The translations under genes were made by a program, and so were the position numbers. The notes under the pieces are model-generated. The model saw only the letters and a program-made list of their open reading frames with translations, made no database searches and was not told the origin of the DNA. A stretch of DNA of 64,000 nt. Source: Micrococcaceae bacterium RIT 802 (GTDB lineage Bacteria > Actinomycetota > Actinomycetes > Actinomycetales > Micrococcaceae). The DNA is taken from assembly GCA_016892645.1 (NCBI GenBank), contig JAFEMX010000002.1:62001-126000 (forward strand), written 5' to 3'. Shown here piece by piece: positions 8,537 through 16,568 of the stretch (its first letter is position 1; each line of letters opens with the position of its first letter).

Positions 8537-8877
8537 GTGCACTCCGGCCCCTCGCAGCAGCCGGGGTCGACCTGCAGGACCACGCGAAGCAATTCGTCCA
8601 TGGCTGCGCCCAGGTGCGGATCGCTCAGCCGGTACCAGGATCGCCGGCCCTCGGGTACCGCCTCGACCAGTCCGCACCCGCGCAGGCAGGCCAGCTGGTT
8701 GGACATGACCTGGCGCGAGACGCCGAGCGCGTCGGCCAGGTCCGAGGGGAATGCGGGCGCTTCGCGTAGGGCAAGCAGCACGCCGACCCGCGTGGAATCG
8801 GAGAGTGCATGCCCAAAACGCGCCAAGGCAGCGGTATGCGAGGGTGTGGCCGTTGTGTTCACATCATAATAATACAT
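8530..8877 (-). CDS. ArsR/SmtB-family metal sensor repressor (CmtR/CadC-like)
   Basis: 115 residues from ATG 8877; a GTG at 8862 is an alternative. The winged-helix segment is clear (LADALGVSRQVMSNQLACLRG, then GRRSWYRLSDP). The DNA-recognition helix contains a Cys (QLACLRGCG), and the C-terminus reads DPGCCEGPECTC, five potential thiolate ligands, as in Cd/Pb sensors of the CmtR/CadC type. It is the first gene of a two- or three-gene unit with the CDF transporter. The start codon sits inside an inverted repeat, so the repressor probably controls its own promoter, and a leaderless mRNA is possible. Confidence 0.88.
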   Translation of the reverse strand: MYYYDVNTTATPSHTAALARFGHALSDSTRVGVLLALREAPAFPSDLADALGVSRQVMSNQLACLRGCGLVEAVPEGRRSWYRLSDPHLGAAMDELLRVVLQVDPGCCEGPECTC

Positions 8878-8906
8878 GGATTTATGAATTCACCGGTTCA
8901 TGTATT
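8871..8906 (-). promoter_or_regulatory. Operator-like inverted repeat for the ArsR/CmtR-type repressor
   Basis: AATACATG (8871-8878) is repeated inversely as CATGTATT (8899-8906), and an inner pair TTTATGAA/TTCATGTA (8881-8888, 8897-8904) adds a second dyad. It overlaps the first codon of the repressor gene, as expected for an autoregulated ArsR-family gene. Confidence 0.6.
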
Positions 8907-9258
8907 AGCGCGGCTCTTGCCTCTCTTCCGGCACCGCACGACGGTCCACGAACGGCAACGTCTGAGCACGCGTCGACGCCAGTCACGGGAAGCACCATGA
9001 GGTGGGCGAAACGCCTGGCCGAAGGTATGCGGCGCAGCCGTAAGCCCGAGGACACATGCACCAGCTGACAGTGGTTCTGTTTCTTGTGCAGGAACTTCCG
9101 ACAACGGCAGGGCGCGTCCCTGTCGAGGGTGTCCCACTTCCTTGGAAGTGGAACAGCCCCACCGAACATGCCGGCACGAACGGACACGCCACGGATTTGC
9201 GTTCCAGAACTAAGCCCAAAAGACCGTCCCAGAAGAACCGTACGAGCACGACTTCCGC
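8907..9258. other. Intergenic region between the metal repressor and the serine recombinase; possible res site
   Basis: No convincing gene. It holds an 8-2-8 inverted repeat (CCACTTCC TT GGAAGTGG, 9134-9151) and further short dyads up to 9180. Resolvases of this type act at a site next to their own gene, so 9060-9258 is the natural place for the crossover and accessory sites. I cannot align it to a known res. Confidence 0.35.
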
Positions 9259-9870
9259 ATGGACATTGGGTATGCGCGCGTTTCGACTGCGAAACAGGAC
9301 CTCGACCGGCAGATCGATGCCCTGCAAGCCGAGGGCATCGCCGATCGGCATATCTACGTGGACAGGAAATCCGGCTCGACCACCAACCGTCCCGGGCTTC
9401 GCGAGGCGCGGGACCAGGCGCGGGATGGTGACGTGATCGTCGTGCACACCCTGGACCGGCTCGGCCGCACCGTTCGCGATACCTTGAACCTCATCCACGA
9501 CCTCGCCGAGCGCGGCGTCGGCGTACGGAACCTGGCCGATCCCATCCGAGTCGACTCGGCCAACCCCGAGGACCCCATGTCCCAACTCGCGGTGGTCATG
9601 CTGGCACTCTTCGGCCAGATGGAGAGGACCTACGCAATCGAGCGGGCAGCCCACGCCCGCGCAGTGGCCACCAGCAAAGGCAAGCGCATCGGCCGGCCCA
9701 GCGTCGTCGACCCGTCGAAACTCGCCTACGCCGAACACCTGCGCGACCAGGGCAACTCCATCCGGGAAATCGTGGAGAAGACCGGCATCACCCGCTCAAG
9801 CCTCTACCGCCACCTGCCGCCCCGACCCCCGGAAATTCTGACCGCCGAGGGAGAACGCGAGAAACACTGA
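9259..9870 (+). CDS. Serine recombinase (resolvase/invertase family)
   Basis: 203 residues. The N-terminal catalytic domain begins DIGYARVSTAKQDLDRQID with the catalytic Ser in RVST at about residue 9, followed by VHTLDRLGR with the active-site Arg residues. The long E helix includes MLALFGQMERTYAIER, and the C-terminal helix-turn-helix is RSSLYRHLP. It is full length for TnpR/Hin-type enzymes. No Tn3-type transposase (about 1000 residues) is nearby, so it could be a stranded transposon resolvase, a plasmid multimer resolvase or an invertase. It lies between two metal-resistance units, which suggests how the island was assembled (inference). Confidence 0.92.
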   Translation: MDIGYARVSTAKQDLDRQIDALQAEGIADRHIYVDRKSGSTTNRPGLREARDQARDGDVIVVHTLDRLGRTVRDTLNLIHDLAERGVGVRNLADPIRVDSANPEDPMSQLAVVMLALFGQMERTYAIERAAHARAVATSKGKRIGRPSVVDPSKLAYAEHLRDQGNSIREIVEKTGITRSSLYRHLPPRPPEILTAEGEREKH

Positions 9871-9931
9871 AGCACACCATCAGGTTGCTGGTGCAGACGA
9901 CTACGGACCGGAATGCTGCTTGGTGCAGTGG

Positions 9932-9958
9932 ACTTCGGACATCATTGCCGTCCGAAGT
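9932..9958. terminator. Hairpin between converging recombinase and MFS genes
   Basis: ACTTCGGAC (9932-9940) and GTCCGAAGT (9950-9958) form a perfect 9-bp stem with a 9-base loop. A perfect 12-bp palindrome CCGTCATGACGG follows at 9970-9981. A bidirectional terminator is the simplest reading; a recombination site is an alternative given the adjacent recombinase. Confidence 0.5.
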
Positions 9959-10048
9959 ACTGGATTACCCCGTCATGACGGCGATCCCAGTGCGGTCGAC
10001 TTCTGAAAATGACAAACGCCTGTCGGCATGACGGGTCGATCCGCATGG

Positions 10049-11344
10049 TCAGGACGGAGTGCCGGGGGCGGGAAGGAGCCGGCTGCTGCGGCGGTGAATC
10101 AGCATGAGCCAGAGCGTCAGGACTGCTGCTGCCAGTGACATCGCAGCCAAGACCAGGAGCGTCGGCTTCTCTCCCCAGCCGCTGATCAATGAGGTGCCCC
10201 AGACGGGGGCTGCGGCTTGGGCCAGTAGGGATGGAAGGGCTATTCGTCCCATGGTCCGTGCGTAGCGTTCCTGTCCGACGAGGGCCAGGGGAACGGTGCC
10301 GTTGGCGATGGAGTTCAGGCCGATCCCCGCCCCATACACGACCATGGGCAGGAGTAGTGGTCCGAGCCCGAGAGCCAGGAGCGCGAGGGCGGTTGTGATG
10401 GCCGTGACCGCCGTGAGCATGGTCCACAACGGATGGCGTCGCCGGGCGAGGGTGAATTCAACGAGCCGGGCGCCCACCTGCGAGGGGCCGATGGCGGCAG
10501 CCAGGCCAACGGCGACGGCACCGCTGGCTCCCAGTGGCGCCAGCAGCGTGAAGACGTGCACCGACACGACCGCCGATACAGAGGTGCCGAGTGTCGTGAT
10601 GAGGGCAATGAGCGCCACGGGCAGCCACAGCGGGCCAGGCTGCCGGGCACCGGACGGCGGGCCCTGGTGGGGTTCTGCTGCTGGTTCGGGGCTGGCTTTG
10701 CCGTGCGGGGCGAGGAGCACATACAGCGGGAAGGTGACCAGCAGATGCGCCGCGGCGTATGCCGCGCAGGTCCACCGCCAACCGAATTCGTTGGACAGCA
10801 AGGTGGTCAACGGCCAGCAGGCGGTGCTGGCGAAGCCGCCGAACAACGTCAGGGCGGTGATGGAGGAACGGGCCGTGGACCCGTAGGCATGGCCCAGGAC
10901 CGCGAATGCCCCGCTGTAGAGGCCGCCGCTCATGCCGGCTCCGAGGATGACCCACGCGCCGAGGTAGAGCCATTGGTTGGGTGCCAGGGAGAGGGTGGCG
11001 AGCCCGCCGGCCAACAGCAGGGCGCTTGCCGCCAGGACCTCTCGGCCATGGTTGCGCGAAACCAGGGAACCGATGGCGGGCGAGCCCAGCGCCGCGACGA
11101 GCAGTGCCACGGAAACACCGCCGACGACCCAGGGATGTGGCCATCCGGTGTCGGCGGCTATCGGGGCTGCCAGGGGGGCTAGCAGGTAGAACGTCGAGCC
11201 CCACGACAGGATCTGCCCGAAGCCAAGGCCCGCGATGACGACGCCCCGCCGTGCAGAGGGGCCGCCGCCCGGACCGGATACGGGCGCCCCTTTTGCCCGC
11301 CGACCGCCCCGAGGGGCGGACAGGGGTTTGGCGGGAGGTTCCAC
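10049..11344 (-). CDS. MFS transporter coupled to an arsenical ArsR
   Basis: 431 residues, about 12 membrane helices, with the MFS pattern RNHGREVLAASALLLAGG between helices 2 and 3 and GGLYSGAFAVLGHAYG around helix 5. A Pro/Gly/Arg-rich N-terminal tail of about 30 residues precedes the first helix, so a later start is possible. It starts at the base immediately after the ArsR stop, so the two are co-transcribed and probably coupled. MFS proteins in ars clusters include ArsJ, which exports an organo-arsenate; no GAPDH partner is present here, so ArsJ identity is not supported. Export of an arsenical or related oxyanion is only suggested by context. Confidence 0.8.
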   Translation of the reverse strand: MEPPAKPLSAPRGGRRAKGAPVSGPGGGPSARRGVVIAGLGFGQILSWGSTFYLLAPLAAPIAADTGWPHPWVVGGVSVALLVAALGSPAIGSLVSRNHGREVLAASALLLAGGLATLSLAPNQWLYLGAWVILGAGMSGGLYSGAFAVLGHAYGSTARSSITALTLFGGFASTACWPLTTLLSNEFGWRWTCAAYAAAHLLVTFPLYVLLAPHGKASPEPAAEPHQGPPSGARQPGPLWLPVALIALITTLGTSVSAVVSVHVFTLLAPLGASGAVAVGLAAAIGPSQVGARLVEFTLARRRHPLWTMLTAVTAITTALALLALGLGPLLLPMVVYGAGIGLNSIANGTVPLALVGQERYARTMGRIALPSLLAQAAAPVWGTSLISGWGEKPTLLVLAAMSLAAAVLTLWLMLIHRRSSRLLPAPGTPS

Positions 11345-11695
11345 CTACAGGGCGAGGATGCTTTGCGACGCGGCTTCCAGCGCCCCGGGAACCAGGGAGT
11401 AGTACGACCAGGTGCCGCGCTTCTCGCGGTTCAGCAACCCGGCGTCGACCAGGATCTTCAGGTGGTGGGAGACCGTGGGCTGGCCCAGGTCCAGTGGTTC
11501 GGTCAGGTCGCAGACGCACGCCTCGCCACCCTCGCCGGACTTGACTATGGAAAGCAGCCGCAAGCGGTTCGGATCCGAGAGCGCCTTCAGGACGCGCGCC
11601 GTGGCTTGGGCCTCGATGGCATCGAGTGCCGGACCACCGGCTGGCTCGCAACAAGGCGCGCCGGTGCGTGTTTCGGGTGCCAGCAGGGTTTCCAT
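11345..11695 (-). CDS. arsR: ArsR-family arsenite-responsive repressor
   Basis: 116 residues from ATG 11695 (METLLAPETR); the frame extends to 11758 but that would cross the operator dyads. The winged helix is standard: ARVLKALSDPNRLRLLSIV, then QPTVSHHLKILVDAGLL. Candidate As(III) thiols are GAPCCEP near residues 13-14 and GGEACVCDL near 55-57, the ArsR layout seen in actinobacteria. It faces acr3 across a 97-bp region with two dyad sites and is followed without a gap by the MFS gene. It should repress both directions until arsenite or antimonite binds. Confidence 0.92.
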   Translation of the reverse strand: METLLAPETRTGAPCCEPAGGPALDAIEAQATARVLKALSDPNRLRLLSIVKSGEGGEACVCDLTEPLDLGQPTVSHHLKILVDAGLLNREKRGTWSYYSLVPGALEAASQSILAL

Positions 11696-11712
11696 GGCCT
11701 CATTGTGCCATG

Positions 11713-11767
11713 GATTGACATTTGTCGATATAGATGTGGATACTTCTTGCATCGACAACCGTCAATT
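11713..11767. promoter_or_regulatory. Paired ArsR operators between arsR and acr3
   Basis: Two related 16-bp dyads lie in opposite orientation: ATTGACATTTGTCGAT (11714-11729) and ATCGACAACCGTCAAT (11751-11766). Each half reads ATYGAC. The whole forms a larger inverted repeat with about 21 bp between, well placed to control both divergent promoters. Confidence 0.7.
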
Positions 11768-11792
11768 TGATGTTGGATCTTCAAGGAGCCTC

Positions 11793-12872
11793 GTGAACAC
11801 CGAGACCACCACACCTGCCGTCCGGGGGGAGGCCGCCGTCGCAGGCGAGCTCTCCACCCTGGATCGGTTCCTGCCCGTTTGGATCATCGCGGCGATGGCC
11901 GCCGGCCTTTTGTTGGGCAGGTTCATCCCCGGGCTGGATACAGCCCTGGATGCGGTGAAGATCGGCTCCGTGTCCCTGCCGATCGCCATCGGCTTGCTGG
12001 TGATGATGTATCCGGTCCTGGCGAAGGTCCGCTACAACGAAACGGGCCGCGTGGTCGCGGACCGCAAGCTGCTGATCACCTCCCTGGTTATGAACTGGCT
12101 GCTGGCCCCGGCGTTCATGTTCGCCCTGGCCTGGATCTTCGTACCCGACCTGCCCGAATACCGCACCGGGCTGATCATCGTCGGGCTCGCCCGCTGCATC
12201 GCCATGGTCATGATCTGGAACGACCTGGCGTGCGGGGACCGGGAGGCCGCCGCCGTGCTGGTCTTCATCAACTCCGTCTTCCAGGTCATCGCCTTCGGCG
12301 CCCTGGGCTGGTTCTACCTCCAGGTCCTGCCCGGCTGGCTGGGCCTGCCGACCACGGCGGCGGACTTCTCCTTCTGGTCGATCACCGTCTCCGTGCTCGT
12401 GTTCCTGGGCATCCCGTTGCTGGCCGGATTCCTCACCCGCACGCTGGGGGAGAAGGCCAGGGGCCGGGACTGGTACGAGGGGAAGTTCCTGCCGAAGCTG
12501 GGGCCCTGGGCGCTCTACGGGCTGCTGTTCACCATCGTGCTGTTGTTCGCCCTGCAGGGGAACACCATCACGTCCCGGCCGCTCGAAGTGGTGCGGATCG
12601 CGTTGCCGCTGCTGGTGTATTTCGTGGTCGTCTTCGGTGCCGGAATGCTCATCGGCCGCGCCCTGGGCCTGGGCTACGCGAAGACCACCACGCTGGCCTT
12701 CACCGCCTCGGGGAACAACTTCGAACTCGCGATCGCGGTGGCCATCGGCACGTTCGGCGTCACCTCCGGGCAGGCCCTGGCCGGGGTCGTGGGCCCGCTG
12801 ATCGAGGTCCCCGTCCTGGTGGCGTTGGTCTACGTGGCCCTATGGGCGCGCAAACGCCATTTCGCCCACTGA
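11793..12872 (+). CDS. acr3: Acr3-family arsenite efflux permease
   Basis: 359 residues, GTG start with AAGGAG at 11783-11788. About ten membrane helices of the bile/arsenite/riboflavin transporter fold. The family-defining conserved Cys is in IVGLARCIAMVMIWN (about residue 134), with the NDLACGD and GNNFELAIAVAI motifs also typical of Acr3. It extrudes arsenite, and in some members antimonite, using the proton motive force. First gene of the rightward operon acr3-arsC-flavoprotein-phosphatase homologue; regulated by the divergent ArsR. Confidence 0.95.
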   Translation: MNTETTTPAVRGEAAVAGELSTLDRFLPVWIIAAMAAGLLLGRFIPGLDTALDAVKIGSVSLPIAIGLLVMMYPVLAKVRYNETGRVVADRKLLITSLVMNWLLAPAFMFALAWIFVPDLPEYRTGLIIVGLARCIAMVMIWNDLACGDREAAAVLVFINSVFQVIAFGALGWFYLQVLPGWLGLPTTAADFSFWSITVSVLVFLGIPLLAGFLTRTLGEKARGRDWYEGKFLPKLGPWALYGLLFTIVLLFALQGNTITSRPLEVVRIALPLLVYFVVVFGAGMLIGRALGLGYAKTTTLAFTASGNNFELAIAVAIGTFGVTSGQALAGVVGPLIEVPVLVALVYVALWARKRHFAH

Positions 12873-12921
12873 GCAACACCGCATCCGCCAACCCGCTGTC
12901 CTAGTCCGAGGAGCACGAAAA

Positions 12922-13344
12922 GTGAGTACCGCCGAGACCACCACTAAACCGTCCGTCCTGTTCGTCTGCGTCCACAACGCCGGACGCTCCCAGATGGCCG
13001 CCGCCTACCTCACCGCACTGTCCGCAGGCGCCATCGAGGTCCGTTCCGCCGGGTCCGAGCCAGCGGACTCGGTCAATCCGGCCGCCGTGGCCGCCATGGC
13101 CGAGGAGGGCATCGACATGTCCGCCGTAACGCCCAAGGTCCTCACCGTGTACGCGGTGTGGGAATCCGATGTCGTGATCACCATGGGTTGCGGTGACACC
13201 TGCCCCATCTTCCCCGGCAAACGCTACGAGGACTGGGAACTCGATGACCCGGCAGGGCAAGGCATCGAGGCCGTCCGGCCCATCCGGGACGACATCAAGA
13301 CCCGCATCCAGGGCCTCATCGCAGAACTGCTGCCGACCACCTAG
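12922..13344 (+). CDS. arsC: Arsenate reductase, LMW-phosphatase fold
   Basis: 140 residues, GTG start after GAGGAGCACG. The P-loop VCVHNAGRSQMAAAY (Cys near 16, Arg near 22) is the CX5R motif of low-molecular-weight phosphatase-type arsenate reductases. Later residues include GCGDTCPIFPGK with two more Cys, which fits a disulfide-cascade enzyme, and WELDDPAGQG with the general-acid Asp. It reduces arsenate to arsenite, the substrate of the upstream Acr3 permease; reductant (thioredoxin or mycothiol) cannot be read from the sequence. It follows acr3 by 49 bp. Confidence 0.93.
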   Translation: MSTAETTTKPSVLFVCVHNAGRSQMAAAYLTALSAGAIEVRSAGSEPADSVNPAAVAAMAEEGIDMSAVTPKVLTVYAVWESDVVITMGCGDTCPIFPGKRYEDWELDDPAGQGIEAVRPIRDDIKTRIQGLIAELLPTT

Positions 13345-13414
13345 CGGACACCGCCGCCCGCGGATCCAAGCAGGTGGCCGAAGGCAAACGAGCACGTACC
13401 ACCCAAGGAGAACG

Positions 13415-14815
13415 ATGGATATGACGAACCAACCGAACGACCTCCCGGTTGCCATCATCGGCGCCGGTCCCGTGGGCCTGGCCGCGGCAGCGAACCTCAT
13501 CGAACGCGGCCTGGTCCCGCTCATCTTCGAATCCGGCCACCAGGCCGGCGCTTCCATCCGAAACTGGGGGCACGTCCGGCTGTTTTCCCCCTGGCGGCAC
13601 AACATCGACCCCGCCTCACGTCGCCTGCTCGAACCCACCGGCTGGACAGAACCCCGACTGTCATCCCTGCCCTACGGCGCCGAGCTCGTGGAACACTACC
13701 TCGAACCCCTCGCCACCCTCCCGGCCATCCGGAACGCGCTCCACACATCCACCACCGTAACGGCAGTCAGCCGGGCCGGGATGGACAAGACACACTCCCG
13801 GGGACGGGACGAACGCCCCTTCCTGGTCCGCACGGAAACCGAAGACGGCACGGTGGAAGACCACCGGGTACGCGCCGTCATCGACGCCTCCGGAACCTGG
13901 GCCCAACCCAACCCGCTCGGACAAGCCGGCCTGCCCGCCCCAGGCGAAGCCGAAGCCACCGCCCGCGGCCTGATCACCGAACCACTCCCGGACGTGACCG
14001 GTGCCGACCGGGCCCGCTTCTCAGGCAAACACGTCCTGGTCATCGGAGCCGGGCACTCGGCCGCTAACACCCTCATCTCCCTGGGCCAGCTGGCCAAGAA
14101 CGAGCCCGGAACCCGCATCAGCTGGGCCGTGCGTGGGAGCGACACCTCCGGCCTCTACGGCGGGGGGGGCCTCGACGGGCTGCCCGCGCGTGGCCAACTG
14201 GGGACCCGTCTGCGCAAACTCCTCGAGGACGGGCACATCGACGTGCATACCTCCTTCACGACCACCGGATTCTCGACAGGTGACCTGCTCGCCGTCACGG
14301 GAGCCACACCGGAGGGCGAAACGACGCTGGAAGTTGACGTGTTGATCCCCGCCACGGGCTTCCGCCCCGACCTGGGCATCCTGCGGGAAATCCGACTGGA
14401 ACTCGACCCCGCCGTGGAAGCACCACGGACCCTGGGGCCGCTGATCGACCCCGAATTCCACTCCTGCGGGACCGTTCCGGCGCACGGGGCCAAGGAACTG
14501 GCCCACCCCGACAAGGACTTCTACATCGCCGGCATGAAATCCTACGGACGGGCCCCGACCTTCCTGCTCGCCACCGGATACGAACAGGTGCGGTCCATCG
14601 TCGCCGCCATAGCAGGGGACATGGCCGCTGCCGGACAGGTCCACCTGGAACTGCCCGAAACCGGCGTCTGCTCCACGGACCTTGGCGGTACCTGTGATGC
14701 GCCCTCCGAGGCCTCTGAGCCTGGCGACGCGGCAGGCTCATGCTGTGCTGCCCCCGAACCCGTGCTCATCGGCATTCCAACCGGCCTGGCCCATGGACGT
14801 TCCGGTGCAGAATGA
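13415..14815 (+). CDS. ArsO-like flavin-dependent oxidoreductase
   Basis: 466 residues; ATG follows AAGGAG with good spacing. N-terminal FAD motif IIGAGPVGLAAAANL, a second nucleotide-binding motif VIGAGHSAANTLISL near 210-225, and an ATGFRPD motif further on: the layout of group B flavoprotein monooxygenases and related NAD(P)-binding enzymes. The C-terminus carries Cys in TDLGGTCDAP and GSCCAAPEP. A homologous gene, arsO, occurs in Streptomyces arsRBOCT-type clusters. The reaction is unknown; the CC tail, resembling the thiols of the ArsR, suggests binding of arsenite or an organoarsenical (inference). It lies between the two phosphatase-fold genes of the operon. Confidence 0.82.
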   Translation: MDMTNQPNDLPVAIIGAGPVGLAAAANLIERGLVPLIFESGHQAGASIRNWGHVRLFSPWRHNIDPASRRLLEPTGWTEPRLSSLPYGAELVEHYLEPLATLPAIRNALHTSTTVTAVSRAGMDKTHSRGRDERPFLVRTETEDGTVEDHRVRAVIDASGTWAQPNPLGQAGLPAPGEAEATARGLITEPLPDVTGADRARFSGKHVLVIGAGHSAANTLISLGQLAKNEPGTRISWAVRGSDTSGLYGGGGLDGLPARGQLGTRLRKLLEDGHIDVHTSFTTTGFSTGDLLAVTGATPEGETTLEVDVLIPATGFRPDLGILREIRLELDPAVEAPRTLGPLIDPEFHSCGTVPAHGAKELAHPDKDFYIAGMKSYGRAPTFLLATGYEQVRSIVAAIAGDMAAAGQVHLELPETGVCSTDLGGTCDAPSEASEPGDAAGSCCAAPEPVLIGIPTGLAHGRSGAE

Positions 14816-14882
14816 CCAGGCGGCCCGAACCGAAGCCATGCGCGGACACCAGAAGTTGACGGCCGCGGCGACCACGAATCCT

Positions 14883-15341
14883 ATGCCGGGAACCGTCCTC
14901 CGGAAGGAGGAACCCCTTTCCGTCGATGGCAGGCCGGTAGTCCTGTTCGTCTGCGTCAAGAACGGCGGAAAATCCCAAATGGCCGGGGCGCTCATGCGCC
15001 ACCTTGCCGGAGGCAGCATCGACGTCCGCACCGCCGGTACCAAGCCCGGCAACGGACTCAACGCTCAGTCAGTGCAGTCCCTGTCCGAACTTGGCATCGA
15101 AATCGGCGACGAGCGACCCAAACCCATCACCAGGGAACTGCTCGCCGGCGTCGACCTGGTGATCACCCTTGGCCGGGAAGCGGAATTGGAACCGATTCCG
15201 GGAACCCGGATGCGGAACTGGGACATCGATGAACCTTCCCCGAGGGGGATCGATGGAATGGAAAGGATGAGGCTGGTACGCGACGACATCCGGGCCAGGG
15301 CCACGCGCTTGCTGGGGGAGCTCAACGCGGCCGCGCGGTAG
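14883..15341 (+). CDS. Second LMW-phosphatase-fold protein of the ars operon, altered P-loop
   Basis: 152 residues from ATG 14883; in-frame ATGs at 14838 and 14793 (the last overlapping the upstream gene) are alternatives, and none has a clear RBS. The P-loop reads VCVKNGGKSQMAGA: the catalytic Cys (near 24) is kept but the invariant Arg of CX5R is Lys. A late WDIDEPSPRG supplies the Asp. It resembles ArsC upstream in fold but is clearly divergent. Proteins of this kind recur as extra phosphatase-like members of actinobacterial ars operons. With Lys in place of Arg, normal phosphatase or arsenate-reductase rates are doubtful; a binding or accessory role is possible. Confidence 0.75.
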   Translation: MPGTVLRKEEPLSVDGRPVVLFVCVKNGGKSQMAGALMRHLAGGSIDVRTAGTKPGNGLNAQSVQSLSELGIEIGDERPKPITRELLAGVDLVITLGREAELEPIPGTRMRNWDIDEPSPRGIDGMERMRLVRDDIRARATRLLGELNAAAR

Positions 15342-15426
15342 CCGGATGAGCTAACTCCCCATCGGCCGTCCACCCCTCGGGCCACGCACCGGCACCGGAT
15401 TGAGATCCGAAAGCCATTGCATCATT

Positions 15427-15443
15427 GTTGCATTTAATGCAAC
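15427..15443. repeat. 17-bp palindrome before the integrase gene
   Basis: GTTGCATTTAATGCAAC is a perfect 8-1-8 palindrome ending 6 bp before the integrase start, in a local AT-rich patch. It is placed like an operator or core recombination site for the integrase unit. Either role is conjecture. Confidence 0.5.
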
Positions 15444-15449
15444 GATCGG

Positions 15450-16568
15450 GTGATGGCCAACCAACGCGAAATGGGGGATTCCCCGCTGCATGTGTTGGGC
15501 AACGTCCGTCCGTTGGACGAGCCTGCGTTCATCTTCAACGCGATGCTCCAAGGCTGGGACGACCAGCAACAAAGCCGCGGGTTGTCAAGGCAAACCATCG
15601 ACGTCAGGACCAGTTTCATCCGCCGCTTCTCCGCATACTGCGAGAAGCTGCCATGGGAGTGGGCCCCTGTGGACCTCGAGGACTTCAGCATCCACGCACT
15701 CTCCAGGGCGAGGCCCCTGGCGAAGTCCACCACGCGCGGCTACCAGGTGATGGTGCGTGCATTCTGCGACTTCATGATGGATCCGCGCTACGGATGGGCG
15801 GGTGAATGCGAGAAGAGATTCGGCAGCGCCCCTCAACAGATCTGCCACGACTGGAACACGGTAAGGCACCTGGCCGAATACGAAGGCCGGCCCGAGCGCA
15901 GGGCGTTGACCTACGACGAGCTGGAGCGATTCTTCACCTATGCGGATGGGCGAGTCGAGACCATCATCCAAGCTGGGCGCAAGGGGGCGCTAACGGCCCT
16001 CAGGGATTCACAGATCTTCAAGACCACGTATGCGTATGGTCTGCGGCGTGCCGAAGTGGTCGGACTCGACGTAGCGGATCTGCGGCCAAATCCGGCAGCG
16101 CCCGGATATGGAACCTACGGTTGCGTTGAAGTGCGATGGGGCAAGGCGAGCCGAGGATCCGGGCCCAGGCGGCGCACGGTCCTCACCGTGCCCGAACTGG
16201 ACTGGGTCATCGAAGGCCTGGAGCAATGGGTCCACGAAGGCCGTGACCGGGTGGCCACGGATGCCGGGGACGCGTTGTGGACCACCGAACGCGCCACCCG
16301 CGTCTCACTGCGCTACCTGGATGATCGTTTTGCCGAGATCCGCGACGGCGCCGGGCTGCCGCGGGAACTGAGCCTGCATTGCCTGCGGCACACCTACGTG
16401 ACGAACCTGATCGAATGGGGCTACTCGGAGCGCTTCGTCCAGGACCAGGTCGGGCACCTTTACGCCTCCACCACCGCCATCTACACCTCGGTGGGGAACG
16501 ACTACAAGAACCGGGTGATTGCCCGGGCCCTCTCGCGAATCTACGGAGCAACCGATGCCCACACCTGA
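15450..16568 (+). CDS. Tyrosine recombinase (integrase) of a three-gene unit
   Basis: 372 residues; GTG 15450 or the adjacent ATG 15453. N-terminal SAM-like core-binding domain (about 30-130), then the catalytic domain with all key residues: Arg in YGLRRAEVVG (near 198), HCLRHTYVTN (His/Arg near 310), QVGH (near 331) and the nucleophile Tyr in TAIYTSVGN (near 345). It should be active for site-specific recombination. Its end overlaps the downstream XRE gene by 14 bp, and that gene is followed 9 bp later by a zinc-ribbon protein, so the three form one operon. The unit sits at the right edge of the arsenic genes and is the best candidate for the island's mover. Confidence 0.93.
   Translation: MMANQREMGDSPLHVLGNVRPLDEPAFIFNAMLQGWDDQQQSRGLSRQTIDVRTSFIRRFSAYCEKLPWEWAPVDLEDFSIHALSRARPLAKSTTRGYQVMVRAFCDFMMDPRYGWAGECEKRFGSAPQQICHDWNTVRHLAEYEGRPERRALTYDELERFFTYADGRVETIIQAGRKGALTALRDSQIFKTTYAYGLRRAEVVGLDVADLRPNPAAPGYGTYGCVEVRWGKASRGSGPRRRTVLTVPELDWVIEGLEQWVHEGRDRVATDAGDALWTTERATRVSLRYLDDRFAEIRDGAGLPRELSLHCLRHTYVTNLIEWGYSERFVQDQVGHLYASTTAIYTSVGNDYKNRVIARALSRIYGATDAHT

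Noticed and set aside
9259-9870. Phase-variation invertase controlling a nearby promoter
   Set aside because: No pair of inverted recombination sites flanking a promoter is evident; a resolvase role is equally or more likely.
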